Assembly (NCBI RefSeq): GCF_002968335.2
Contig: NZ_CP134398.1
Coordinates: 124,001 to 188,000, forward strand
Length of the DNA: 64,000 nucleotides
Source: Mycobacterium sp. ITM-2016-00316
GTDB lineage: Bacteria > Actinomycetota > Actinomycetes > Mycobacteriales > Mycobacteriaceae
Direction of reading: 5' to 3'
Shown here: positions 46,656 through 54,461 of the stretch, one piece after another
Numbering within the stretch: position 1 is the first letter of the stretch
Layout: each line of letters begins with the position of its first letter
Notes under the pieces: model-generated
Seen by the model: only the letters and a program-made list of their open reading frames with translations
What the model was told of the DNA's origin: nothing
The model's database searches: none
Translations under genes and position numbers: made by a program

Positions 46656-47984
46656 ATGACCGGTCGATACATTTTCCGCAACGATGACGGCTATGAGCGG
46701 GCCCGCGCACAGACGGTGTGGAACGCGCGCACTCCGCAGCGCTACCCAGAGGTCGTCGTGCAGGCCGCGGACGCCGACGACGTGGTCGAAGCCATTCGTT
46801 ATGCCACGGAACGCGGGCTGACCATCGGGGTTCGATCGGGTGGGCACAGCTGGGCCGGCAGCCACGTCCGCGACGGGGGGATGCTGCTGGACGTCAAGGG
46901 GCTGGACCATTGCGCCATCGACACCGACACCCGCACCGCGGTGGTCGGTCCGGGGATGGGGGGCAGCGTGCTGGCCGAACTGCTGGCCGAGCGGGATCTG
47001 TTCTTCCCGGCCGGGCACTGCAAGGGCGTGTGTATCGGCGGGTACCTGTTGCAGGGAGGGTACGGCTGGAACAGCAGGGTGCTCGGTCCGGCCTGCGAGA
47101 GCGTGCTAGGCCTTGATGTGGTCACGGCCGACGGCGAGCAGCTGTACATCGACGCGGAACACCATGCCGAACTCTACTGGGCGGCAAGGGGTTCCGGTCC
47201 CGGGTTCTTCGCGGTGGTGACCGCATTCCACCTCAAGCTCTACGCCCTCCCCGCAGTCTGCGGTAGCAGTCTGTATGTCTACCCGCTCGACGCGGCGGAG
47301 GACATCTATCCCTGGGCGCGTTCGATCAGCAGCGAGGTCGATCGTCGGGTCGAACTGCAAATCGTGGCTTCCCGGTCCGTGCCGGGTGTGGGCCTGGATA
47401 CCCCTGGGATCGTCATGGCCTCACCAGTTTTCGCCGATACCGAGCAGGAGGCGATCGATGCGCTGTCGCTGCTGGAGACCTGCCCAGCGCGGAGCAGGGC
47501 GATCGCCGCGGTGCCCTATGCGCCGACGGACCTGCAGACCTGGTACGCGGGTGTCATGACGAACTACCCCACGGGATACCGCTACAGCGTCGACAACATG
47601 TGGACCTCGGCGCCGGCCGAAGACCTGATGACCGGTATCCGGCGCATCCTGGCAACGATGCCACCGCATCCGGCGCACTTTCTCTGGATGAACTGGGGGC
47701 CGTCGCCAGAGCGGCAAGATATGGCCTACAGCTTGGAAGACGAGATCTACCTCGCGCTCTACGGGGTATGGGAGGACCCGGCCGACGACGAGAAGTACGG
47801 GGATTGGGCGCGTTCCAACATGGTGGCGATGCAGCATCTGCAGACCGGCATCCAGCTGGCCGACGAAAACCTGGGGCAGCGGCCGGCCGCGTTCGCCACC
47901 GCCGGGGCGATGAGCACATTGGATCGGGTCCGTGCACAGTACGACCCGAACGGCCGTTTCCACAGTTGGATGGGCCGCGTCTGA
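46656..47984 (+). CDS. Berberine-bridge-enzyme-like FAD oxidoreductase
   Basis: Protein of 442 residues of the PCMH-type flavoenzymes. The FAD domain shows RSGGHSWAG with His64, and PAGHCKG with Cys122 aligned to the second covalent attachment site of berberine-bridge enzymes, so bicovalent FAD is possible. The BBE C-terminal segment (YDPNGRFHSWMGRV) is present. These enzymes oxidise alcohols, sugars or aromatic polyketides. ATG 46656 is chosen for GGGGGTGGAG upstream; ATG 46629 is an alternative. Coupled to the next gene (TGATG) and divergent from IclR. Confidence 0.86.
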   Translation: MTGRYIFRNDDGYERARAQTVWNARTPQRYPEVVVQAADADDVVEAIRYATERGLTIGVRSGGHSWAGSHVRDGGMLLDVKGLDHCAIDTDTRTAVVGPGMGGSVLAELLAERDLFFPAGHCKGVCIGGYLLQGGYGWNSRVLGPACESVLGLDVVTADGEQLYIDAEHHAELYWAARGSGPGFFAVVTAFHLKLYALPAVCGSSLYVYPLDAAEDIYPWARSISSEVDRRVELQIVASRSVPGVGLDTPGIVMASPVFADTEQEAIDALSLLETCPARSRAIAAVPYAPTDLQTWYAGVMTNYPTGYRYSVDNMWTSAPAEDLMTGIRRILATMPPHPAHFLWMNWGPSPERQDMAYSLEDEIYLALYGVWEDPADDEKYGDWARSNMVAMQHLQTGIQLADENLGQRPAAFATAGAMSTLDRVRAQYDPNGRFHSWMGRV

Positions 47985-48769
47985 TGTCGTATCTGGGCTA
48001 TCGCGGTGGTGATGCGGACACCCCGTTCGGCGATTTCTTCAACCCGCAGATGGCGCCGCTGCCTCGCCACGTCGTCGTGGCTCTGGAACACGGGCGTCAG
48101 GCCGAACCAACACTTCCTGCATTCGATGATGTTGCCGCACTGATGGATCCAGGACACCAGCAGACCGAGAACGGCTACGGCACGCTGGCCGATGGCGGTA
48201 TACAGGTCTCGGTACGCACCGAAATGGCGGATGTGACTCCGCAGATGTGGTCGTGGTGGTTCGGCTGGCACGGATCGGATTCGCGACGCTATAAGCTCTG
48301 GCACCCGCGGGCACATGTGTCAGCGAGATGGCTCGATGGTGATACCGATGTACGCTACGTGGGCCGAACCTCGCTGGTGCGTGAGTATCTCGGCTCCTCA
48401 TACGCCAAGGCGGCGATTCAGTTCGTGGAGCCATCGGTGCTTGGCCTGGTGGTGCCCGACAAAGAATTAGCCGTCTGTGCGCGGCTTGGATCCGTCGACA
48501 TCCCCGTCGACGTGGGCTGGCTGATTCACCACGTGAGACCTACTGGCGACGGCGCGGAGATGCGGTCCCGGTTCTGGATGGGCGGCAGGCACGTGGCGGT
48601 GCGGAACGGCCCCGGTGTCGCCGATCGAATGGTCCGGCCGATCGCCGCCCGTCAGCTTCCCGATCCGCGTGATCTACTGGTGCACTGCGCGCAGGAGATG
48701 AACCATCTGGCCGGGTTCCTGCCGGAGTTGTACGCCCGAATGACGCCGATCGAACCACCGCCGAACTGA
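47984..48769 (+). CDS. PhlG/phloretin-hydrolase-like C-C hydrolase (DAPG hydrolase family)
   Basis: Protein of 261 residues. It carries the block WSWWFGWHGSDSRRYKLWHP with following HVSARW, characteristic of the PhlG family of zinc enzymes that cut an acyl group from phloroglucinol compounds; the late CAQEMNHLAG could supply further ligands. ATG 47984 overlaps the flavoenzyme stop. With that enzyme and the IclR gene it suggests a small pathway acting on an acylphloroglucinol or related polyphenol. Family assignment is from recalled motifs. Confidence 0.75.
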   Translation: MSYLGYRGGDADTPFGDFFNPQMAPLPRHVVVALEHGRQAEPTLPAFDDVAALMDPGHQQTENGYGTLADGGIQVSVRTEMADVTPQMWSWWFGWHGSDSRRYKLWHPRAHVSARWLDGDTDVRYVGRTSLVREYLGSSYAKAAIQFVEPSVLGLVVPDKELAVCARLGSVDIPVDVGWLIHHVRPTGDGAEMRSRFWMGGRHVAVRNGPGVADRMVRPIAARQLPDPRDLLVHCAQEMNHLAGFLPELYARMTPIEPPPN

Positions 48770-48777
48770 TCGGCTAC

Positions 48778-48800
48778 TTGTCGGACCCCTCTTCTAGAAT
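48778..48800 (+). promoter_or_regulatory. RecA-independent DNA-damage promoter (RecA-NDp / PafBC type)
   Basis: TTGTCGGAC (48778-48786), 8 bases, TAGAAT (48795-48800) fits the mycobacterial RecA-independent damage promoter tTGTCRgtg-N8-TAnnnT, with mismatches only in the last two weak bases of the first block. TAGAAT ends 7 bases before ATG 48808, so the mRNA would be leaderless. Confidence 0.6.
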
Positions 48801-48807
48801 CAATGGT

Positions 48808-50122
48808 ATGCCGCCGCCGACAACACCTTTCGCCGCACACGCACCTCGGGTGTCGCGGTTGGAGGTGTTGTTCGAGGAGATGGCGGAGTTGACCGGGCAG
48901 CGTAATGCGATCGATGGCCGGTTGGTGGAGATCGTCGCCGAGATCGATGGCAGAGGCACAGATGACGGGAACTCGTTGTGGGGTGCGACCGGCTGCCGTT
49001 CGATCGAGGCGCTGGTGGCCTGGAAGGCCGGTATCTCTCCTCGCAACGCCGACACTATGGTCGCCGTCGCGCATCGCATCGACGAACTTGCGCGCTGCAC
49101 CCAAGGCTTGCGGGACGGGCGGGTGTCACTCGATCAGATCGGGGTGATCGCCGAACAGGGTGGCCAGGGCTGCGATGAGCATTACGCGGAGTTGGTGACG
49201 GTCGCCAGCGTGAGCCAGTTGCGCACCGCGGTCAAGCAGGAACCACGCCCCCGAGCCTGATCCCAAGCCCGAACCGACACGCAGGATCACCAAGATCGAG
49301 GGTGAGGACTCCACGACGTGGCGGATCACCCTGCCCAAGGTGGAGGCCGCGAAGTTCGAGGCCGGCCTGCAATCCCACCGCGACAAGCTGGTCGCGGACT
49401 GGAAACGCGACCACGATGCGACCGACAGCATTGATCCCGAGGACGGTAGCGCCCGGGTCTGGGACCAGGAGTCCACGGTTTCTGAGCAGGCGCCGCCGTT
49501 CCCGGACGGGGTGGATGCGTTCATGAGCCTGATCGAGGCCGGTTGGGACGCCGACGTGGCGCGGCGCCCGCACGGGCAGCACACCACCGTGGTCATGCAC
49601 CTCGATATCGAGAAACGGGTCGCGGCCCTGCATCTGGGGCCGGCGCTGTCCGACGACGACCGCCGCTACCTGCTCTGCGATGCGACGTGTGAGGTGTGGT
49701 TCGAACGTCACGGCCGCCCCATCGGGGTCGGGCGGGCCACCCGCACCATCGGCCGCCGGTTGCGCCGGGCCCTGGAGCATCGCGACAAGACCTGCGTGGT
49801 GCCCGGCTGCGGAGCCACCCGGGGCTTGCATGCCCATCATCTGGTGCACTGGGAGAACGGCGGGCCGACCGAACTGTGGAATCTGGTGCTCGTCTGCCCG
49901 TTCCACCACCGCCTGCACCACAAGGGTGTCATCACCCTGACCGGGCCCGCCGAACAACTGAAAGTCACCGACGAAGACGGCGAAATACTCACCGACGCGT
50001 CGCTGGCGCGGCCACCCACCACGCCACCACCCGATGTCGAGCCCTGCCCCGGGCCACAAGGCGAACGCGCCCAATGGTGGTGGTACACGCCCTTCGCGTC
50101 ACCACCGACATCGGCGAATTAG
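48808..50122 (+). pseudogene. DUF222 / HNH endonuclease gene split by a single-base frameshift
   Basis: From ATG 48808 the DUF222 part reads in one frame to a TGA at 49258-49260. From about 49253 the continuation (EPDPKPEPTRRITK and onwards, including HNH motif CVVPGCGATRGLHAHH and HHRLHHKG) reads in the +1 frame to 50122. The shift sits in the C5 run 49248-49252; deleting one C restores a 437-residue protein, near the length of the intact copy at 14461-15771. Either a real inactivating insertion, a sequencing error or, less likely, frameshift translation. The downstream half alone has no good start. Confidence 0.8.
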
Positions 50123-50166
50123 GCGGTTGCCGTTCGACGGACAGTTGCTGCGGGTATGTCTGTCTC

Positions 50167-50532
50167 ATGTGGAAGGCGAGCCGGGACGTAGAGGCGCCCG
50201 CAGACAGGGTGTGGCGGATCCTCACCGACCTCGAGGCCTGGCCGCGCTGGGGACTGACGGTTGCCAGGGCCGAACTCGACGGCACGGCGTTCCTGCTGGG
50301 AGCGACCGGCCGGGTGTGGACGCCGGTCGGCGTCCCGCTGCCCTTCGTGATCTCCGAGCTCGATCCCGACCGGACGTGGGGATGGGATGTGGCCGGGGTG
50401 CCCGCCACCCGGCACGGCGTGCAGCCGACCGACGGCGGCTGCCGGGTCTGGATGAGTGCCCCGTTCTGGGCACCGAGCTATCTGCCGGTGCTCGAGCTTG
50501 CCGTGCGCCGGATCGAGAAGATGGCTCAGTAG
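50167..50532 (+). CDS. SRPBCC (START-like) family protein
   Basis: Protein of 121 residues with the opening [27 protein letters not shown], the hallmark of polyketide-cyclase/SRPBCC proteins that bind hydrophobic ligands in a deep cavity. It is somewhat shorter than the usual 140-150 residues. ATG 50167 has TATGTC a few bases upstream but no Shine-Dalgarno sequence. Same strand as the broken HNH gene, convergent with ilvD. Confidence 0.78.
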   Translation: MWKASRDVEAPADRVWRILTDLEAWPRWGLTVARAELDGTAFLLGATGRVWTPVGVPLPFVISELDPDRTWGWDVAGVPATRHGVQPTDGGCRVWMSAPFWAPSYLPVLELAVRRIEKMAQ

Positions 50533-50571
50533 ATCAGCGCACCCGCTGCCGTCCGGGAACAGCGGAGAATC

Positions 50572-52296
50572 TCAGCTGCACACCGCGCCGACGGCCGCCG
50601 ATCCGACCAGCTTGGTGTACTTGGCGAGCACACCGGTCTTGTATACCGGGGGCAGCGGCTCGAAACCGGCCTTGCGTGACTCGAACTCGGCCTCGTCGAC
50701 GAGTAGGTCCAGCGTGCCGTTGGCGACATCGAGACGGATCCGGTCACCGTCGCGCACGAAGGCGATCGGGCCGGCGTCCACCGCTTCGGGCGCGATGTGG
50801 CCGACGCACAGGCCGGTGGTGCCCCCGGAGAACCGACCGTCGGTCATCAACAGCACATCCTTGCCGAGTCCGGCGCCCTTGATGGCGCCGGTGATGGCCA
50901 GCATCTCGCGCATCCCCGGACCGCCCTTGGGGCCCTCGTACCGGATGACGACGACATCGCCGTGCGTGATGGTGCCGTCCTCCAGCGCATCCAGTGCCGC
51001 CCGCTCGCGCTCGAAAACCCTTGCGGTGCCCTCGAACACATCCGAGTCGAAACCCGCCGACTTGACCACGGCGCCCTCCGGCGCCAGCGAGCCGTGCAGG
51101 ATGGTGATACCGCCGGTGGGGTGGATCGGGTTGTCCATGGCGCGGAGCACCTTGCCGTCGGGGTCCGGCGGTTCGATGTGGGCCAGGTTCTCGGCCATCG
51201 TCTTTCCGGTGACGGTCAGGCAATCGCCGTGCAGCAGGCCGGCATCCAGCAGCGCACGCATCACGACCGGCACACCGCCGATCTCATCGACGTGCTTCAT
51301 CACGTAGGCGCCGAAGGGTTTCACGTCGGCGAGGTGCGGGACCTTCTGCCCTACGCGGGTGAAGTCCGCCAACGTCAGTTCGACGCCCGCCTCCCACGCG
51401 ATGGCCAGCAGGTGCAGCACCGCGTTGGTGGAACCACCGAACGCCATCACCACGGCGATGGCGTTCTCGAATGCTTCCTTGGTGAGAATGTCGCGGGTGG
51501 TGATCCCGCGGCGCAGCAACTCCACGACGGCCTCGCCGGAGCGGCGGGCGTACTCGTCGCGGCGCTTGTCGATGGCGACCGGAGATGCGCTGCCCGGCAA
51601 CGACATCCCCAGTGCTTCGGCGGCCGAGGCCATGGTGTTGGCGGTGTACATACCGCCGCAGGCGCCCTCACCCGGACAGATGGCGCGCTCGATGATGTCG
51701 ACGTCCTCGCGGGACATCAACCCGCGCGCACACGCGCCGACCGCCTCGAAGGCGTCGATGATGGTGACTTCCTTCTCGCTGCCGTCGGTCATTTTCGCGA
51801 CGCCCGGCATGATCGATCCGTTGTAGAGGAAGACGCTGGCCAGGTTCAACCGCGCCGCCGCCATCAGCATGCCGGGGATCGACTTGTCACAACCGGCCAG
51901 CAGCACCGAGCCGTCGAGGCGCTCGGCCTGCATGACGGTCTCGACGCTGTCGGCGATCACCTCGCGGGACACCAGCGAGAAGTGCATACCCTCGTGGCCC
52001 ATCGAGATGCCGTCGGACACCGAGATCGTGCCGAATTCCAGCGGATAGCCGCCGCCGGTGTGCACGCCGGCCTTGACCGCCTGCGCCAGCCGCTGCAGGG
52101 ACATGTTGCAGGGGGTGATCTCGTTCCACGACGACCCGACGCCGATCTGCGGCTTGGCCCAGTCGTCATCGCCCATGCCGACGGCGCGCAGCATGCCGCG
52201 GGCCGCGGTCTTCTCCAGGCCGTCGGTGACATCGCGACTGCGCGGCTTGATGTCGATATCGGCCGTGGTGGGGAGAGAATCTGAGGCTGAGGGCAT
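50572..52296 (-). CDS. ilvD: Dihydroxy-acid dehydratase
   Basis: Protein of 574 residues, full length for IlvD, catalysing the third step in valine, leucine and isoleucine synthesis. Cysteines of the iron-sulfur site are seen in [10 protein letters not shown] and [10 protein letters not shown]; other family blocks are [17 protein letters not shown] and [21 protein letters not shown]. It is divergent from the copper-responsive operon, the arrangement found in M. tuberculosis (Rv0189c/Rv0190). ATG 52296 is the chosen start. Confidence 0.95.
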   Translation of the reverse strand: MPSASDSLPTTADIDIKPRSRDVTDGLEKTAARGMLRAVGMGDDDWAKPQIGVGSSWNEITPCNMSLQRLAQAVKAGVHTGGGYPLEFGTISVSDGISMGHEGMHFSLVSREVIADSVETVMQAERLDGSVLLAGCDKSIPGMLMAAARLNLASVFLYNGSIMPGVAKMTDGSEKEVTIIDAFEAVGACARGLMSREDVDIIERAICPGEGACGGMYTANTMASAAEALGMSLPGSASPVAIDKRRDEYARRSGEAVVELLRRGITTRDILTKEAFENAIAVVMAFGGSTNAVLHLLAIAWEAGVELTLADFTRVGQKVPHLADVKPFGAYVMKHVDEIGGVPVVMRALLDAGLLHGDCLTVTGKTMAENLAHIEPPDPDGKVLRAMDNPIHPTGGITILHGSLAPEGAVVKSAGFDSDVFEGTARVFERERAALDALEDGTITHGDVVVIRYEGPKGGPGMREMLAITGAIKGAGLGKDVLLMTDGRFSGGTTGLCVGHIAPEAVDAGPIAFVRDGDRIRLDVANGTLDLLVDEAEFESRKAGFEPLPPVYKTGVLAKYTKLVGSAAVGAVCS

Positions 52297-52345
52297 GAAA
52301 ATAAGTATGCATTCGGCGTCGTTGCCCGCCCAAACTTATCTTCGA

Positions 52346-52360
52346 TACCCCACTGGGGTA
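52346..52360. promoter_or_regulatory. RicR copper operator TACCCCACTGGGGTA
   Basis: A perfect palindrome (TACCCC-ACT-GGGGTA) matching the RicR binding pattern. It lies 4 bases before TAGCCT (-10) of the DUF305-ricR operon, where bound RicR would block polymerase; Cu(I) releases it. It is also 50 bases upstream of ilvD on the other strand. Confidence 0.8.
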
Positions 52361-52364
52361 CCGG

Positions 52365-52370
52365 TAGCCT
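52365..52370 (+). promoter_or_regulatory. -10 hexamer TAGCCT of the DUF305-ricR operon
   Basis: TAGCCT ends 6 bases before ATG 52377, indicating a leaderless mRNA directly downstream of the RicR operator. Confidence 0.55.
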
Positions 52371-52376
52371 GGGCGC

Positions 52377-52964
52377 ATGAGCCGAACGGGACTACTGGCA
52401 GCACTGGCACTCGCTGCGCTGCTCTCGGGCTGCGGTGGCCAGGAATCCCCATCGGCGGGGTCGCCCGCCGCGACGTCGTCGGAGACCGCGGCCCTGACCC
52501 CCGGGGTCAACGCCACCGACCGGGCGTTCGCCTACGGGATGCTGGCGCAGCGCCCGCAGGTGGACCAGTTGGTCGCGCTGGCGCGCACCAACTCCGGCAA
52601 CCCGTCGATGGTTGCCATGGCCGACACGTTGGCCGTCAGCGAGCAGCAGCAGAGCGAGACCATCAACGCGCTGCTGGTGCAGTGGACGGACGGCGAAGAG
52701 GGCGGTCAGGGCCCACCGCCCGCCGGGCCGACGCTGTTCGACCGGGGCGCCGTCGAGCGACTCGGGTCGCTGCAGGGCACGGAATTCGACAAACTATGGC
52801 TTCAGGTCATGCTCAACCACCACCAGGCGGTGATGACCATGGCTTCCTCCGAGATCAGGGAGGGTGAGGACATCAACGCCAAGACGCTGGCGCAGGCGAT
52901 CATCACCACCCGCCAGGAAGAGATCGTGCACATGCAGCAGCTGATGGGAGGCATTCCGCGATGA
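52377..52964 (+). CDS. DUF305 family lipoprotein, copper-linked
   Basis: Protein of 195 residues with lipobox LLSGC (lipidated cysteine near residue 19) and a DUF305 four-helix domain: DRAFAYGMLAQRPQVDQ, QVMLNHHQAVMTMA, EEIVHMQQLM. DUF305 proteins are ferritin-like in fold and several occur with copper genes; the His/Met-rich motifs could bind Cu on the outer side of the membrane. It is the first gene of the RicR-controlled operon and overlaps ricR by ATGA. Copper binding is inferred from context. Confidence 0.85.
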   Translation: MSRTGLLAALALAALLSGCGGQESPSAGSPAATSSETAALTPGVNATDRAFAYGMLAQRPQVDQLVALARTNSGNPSMVAMADTLAVSEQQQSETINALLVQWTDGEEGGQGPPPAGPTLFDRGAVERLGSLQGTEFDKLWLQVMLNHHQAVMTMASSEIREGEDINAKTLAQAIITTRQEEIVHMQQLMGGIPR

Positions 52965-53257
52965 GTGAGGCACCGGAGCACGGCTACTCGCCGCAGAAGG
53001 AGAACTACGCCAAACGGCTGCGGCGCATCGAGGGCCAAGTCCGCGGGATCGCCAAGATGATCGACGACGACAAATACTGCATCGACATCCTGACCCAGAT
53101 CAGCGCGGTCAACAGCGCACTGCAGTCGGTCGCCCTGGGACTGCTCGACGAGCACCTGGGCCACTGCGTCACCCAGGCCGTCGCCGAGGGCGGCACGCAG
53201 GCCGACGCCAAGCTCGCCGAGGCGTCGGCCGCCATCGCCCGGCTGGTGCGGTCCTAG
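52961..53257 (+). CDS. ricR: Copper-sensing repressor RicR (CsoR family)
   Basis: Protein of 98 residues, all-helical CsoR fold. The Cu(I) ligands are Cys40, His65 and Cys69, with the exact Cys-25-His-4-Cys spacing of copper-sensing CsoR proteins. The N-terminal RLRRIEGQVRGIAKMI helix is the family signature. Location next to ilvD matches RicR (Rv0190), regulator of mycobacterial copper resistance genes. It is cotranscribed with the DUF305 lipoprotein from a promoter holding a RicR operator, so it is autoregulated. Confidence 0.9.
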   Translation: MSEAPEHGYSPQKENYAKRLRRIEGQVRGIAKMIDDDKYCIDILTQISAVNSALQSVALGLLDEHLGHCVTQAVAEGGTQADAKLAEASAAIARLVRS

Positions 53258-53429
53258 CCGACGCTGAGAGAGATCACAGTTGTAACGAACCACGGCCTGA
53301 CGGCGATGAAAATCCCAGGTCAGTGGTGCAGGTCGGACGGCGACGAGGGGTCCGTCCGGCCTCGCCGGGGGTTGGCTCGCTCCCCTGTTATGACACACTG
53401 GTCTGCAGATATGCCTGTGGAGGTGACAT

Positions 53430-54395
53430 ATGACGCAGCGGATGAGAACCACACTCGCCAGCGCGTTCCTGGCGGCCGGTTTGGTCGTCGGACTCGGTTT
53501 CGGCAGCCCGGCTGCCATGGCGGAACCCCCGGCGCCACCGCCGGCGCCGGCGTTCCCCAACCCGTTCGCACCGCCGCCGGCGGCCGAGCCCGACCCGTTC
53601 GCACCGGTCGGGGGCCCGGGTGCGGTGCCCCTGGCGATCCCGGAAGGCACCCCGGCCGGGCAGAACCCGAACCCCTTCATCGGGATGCCGCCGTTCGTCC
53701 CGCCGTCCTTCAATCCGGTGAACGGGTCGATCGCGGGCGCGGCGAAGCCGATCTACATCAACTTCCAGCGGCCCATCGCCAACCGGCAGATGGCCCAGGA
53801 CGCGGTGCACATCACGTCGAACCCGCCGGTGCCCGGGCGGTTCTACTGGGTCACCGACACCCAGCTGCGCTGGCGGCCCCAAGACTTCTGGCCGAAGGGC
53901 GCCGTGGTCAGCATCGACGCCGCGGGCACCAAGTCGACGTTCACCGTGCCGGAGCAGCTGGTCGCGACCATCGACGACAGCACCAAGACCATGACCGTGG
54001 TGCGCAACGGCGAGGTCGAGAAGGAATTCCCGGTGTCCATGGGCAAGGCCGGCAATGACACCAAGAACGGCACCTATTACGTGCTGGAGAAATTCGCCGA
54101 CATGGTGATGGACTCCTCGACCTACGGAGTGCCGGTGGATTCCGCCGATGGCTACCGGACCAAGGTCAAGGACGCCGTGCGCATCGACAACAGCGGCATC
54201 TTCGTGCACGGCGCGCCGTGGTCGGTTGCCTCGCAGGGCGAAGAGAATGTCAGCCACGGCTGCATCAATCTCAGCCCCGCCGATGCCAAGTGGTTCTTCG
54301 ACAACTTCGGCAGCGGTGACGCGGTCGTCATCAAGAACACCGACGGCGGGCTCTACGACCAGCCCGACGGTGCGTCCGATTGGCAGATGTTCTAG
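53430..54395 (+). CDS. L,D-transpeptidase (YkuD family, Rv0192-like)
   Basis: Protein of 321 residues: signal peptide (residues 1-30, cleavage near AMA-E), a Pro/Ala-rich linker (31-85), an Ig-like domain (about 90-170) and the YkuD catalytic domain (about 175-310) with SHGCINLS, catalytic Cys278. Such enzymes form 3-3 cross-links in mycobacterial peptidoglycan. Position between ricR and zmp1 fits Rv0192 (LdtMt4 group). ATG 53430 has GGAGGTGA at ideal distance. Followed by a strong hairpin terminator. Confidence 0.9.
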   Translation: MTQRMRTTLASAFLAAGLVVGLGFGSPAAMAEPPAPPPAPAFPNPFAPPPAAEPDPFAPVGGPGAVPLAIPEGTPAGQNPNPFIGMPPFVPPSFNPVNGSIAGAAKPIYINFQRPIANRQMAQDAVHITSNPPVPGRFYWVTDTQLRWRPQDFWPKGAVVSIDAAGTKSTFTVPEQLVATIDDSTKTMTVVRNGEVEKEFPVSMGKAGNDTKNGTYYVLEKFADMVMDSSTYGVPVDSADGYRTKVKDAVRIDNSGIFVHGAPWSVASQGEENVSHGCINLSPADAKWFFDNFGSGDAVVIKNTDGGLYDQPDGASDWQMF

Positions 54396-54413
54396 CCGGA
54401 CCTCTCATCACGC

Positions 54414-54450
54414 AGAAATCCCCCGAAGCCTCGCGGTTCGGGGGATTTCT
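54414..54450. terminator. Terminator hairpin between L,D-transpeptidase and zmp1
   Basis: A perfect 14-bp stem (AGAAATCCCCCGAA and complement) with a 9-base loop between two convergent genes; the arms end in TTTCT, giving terminator character on both strands. Confidence 0.85.
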
Positions 54451-54461
54451 CGTTCGGTGCC

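Noticed and set aside
49248..49260. Programmed +1 frameshifting in the second DUF222-HNH gene
   Set aside because: The C run could allow slippage, but the homologue at 14461 is read in a single frame and no stimulatory structure was noticed. Mutation or sequencing error is simpler.
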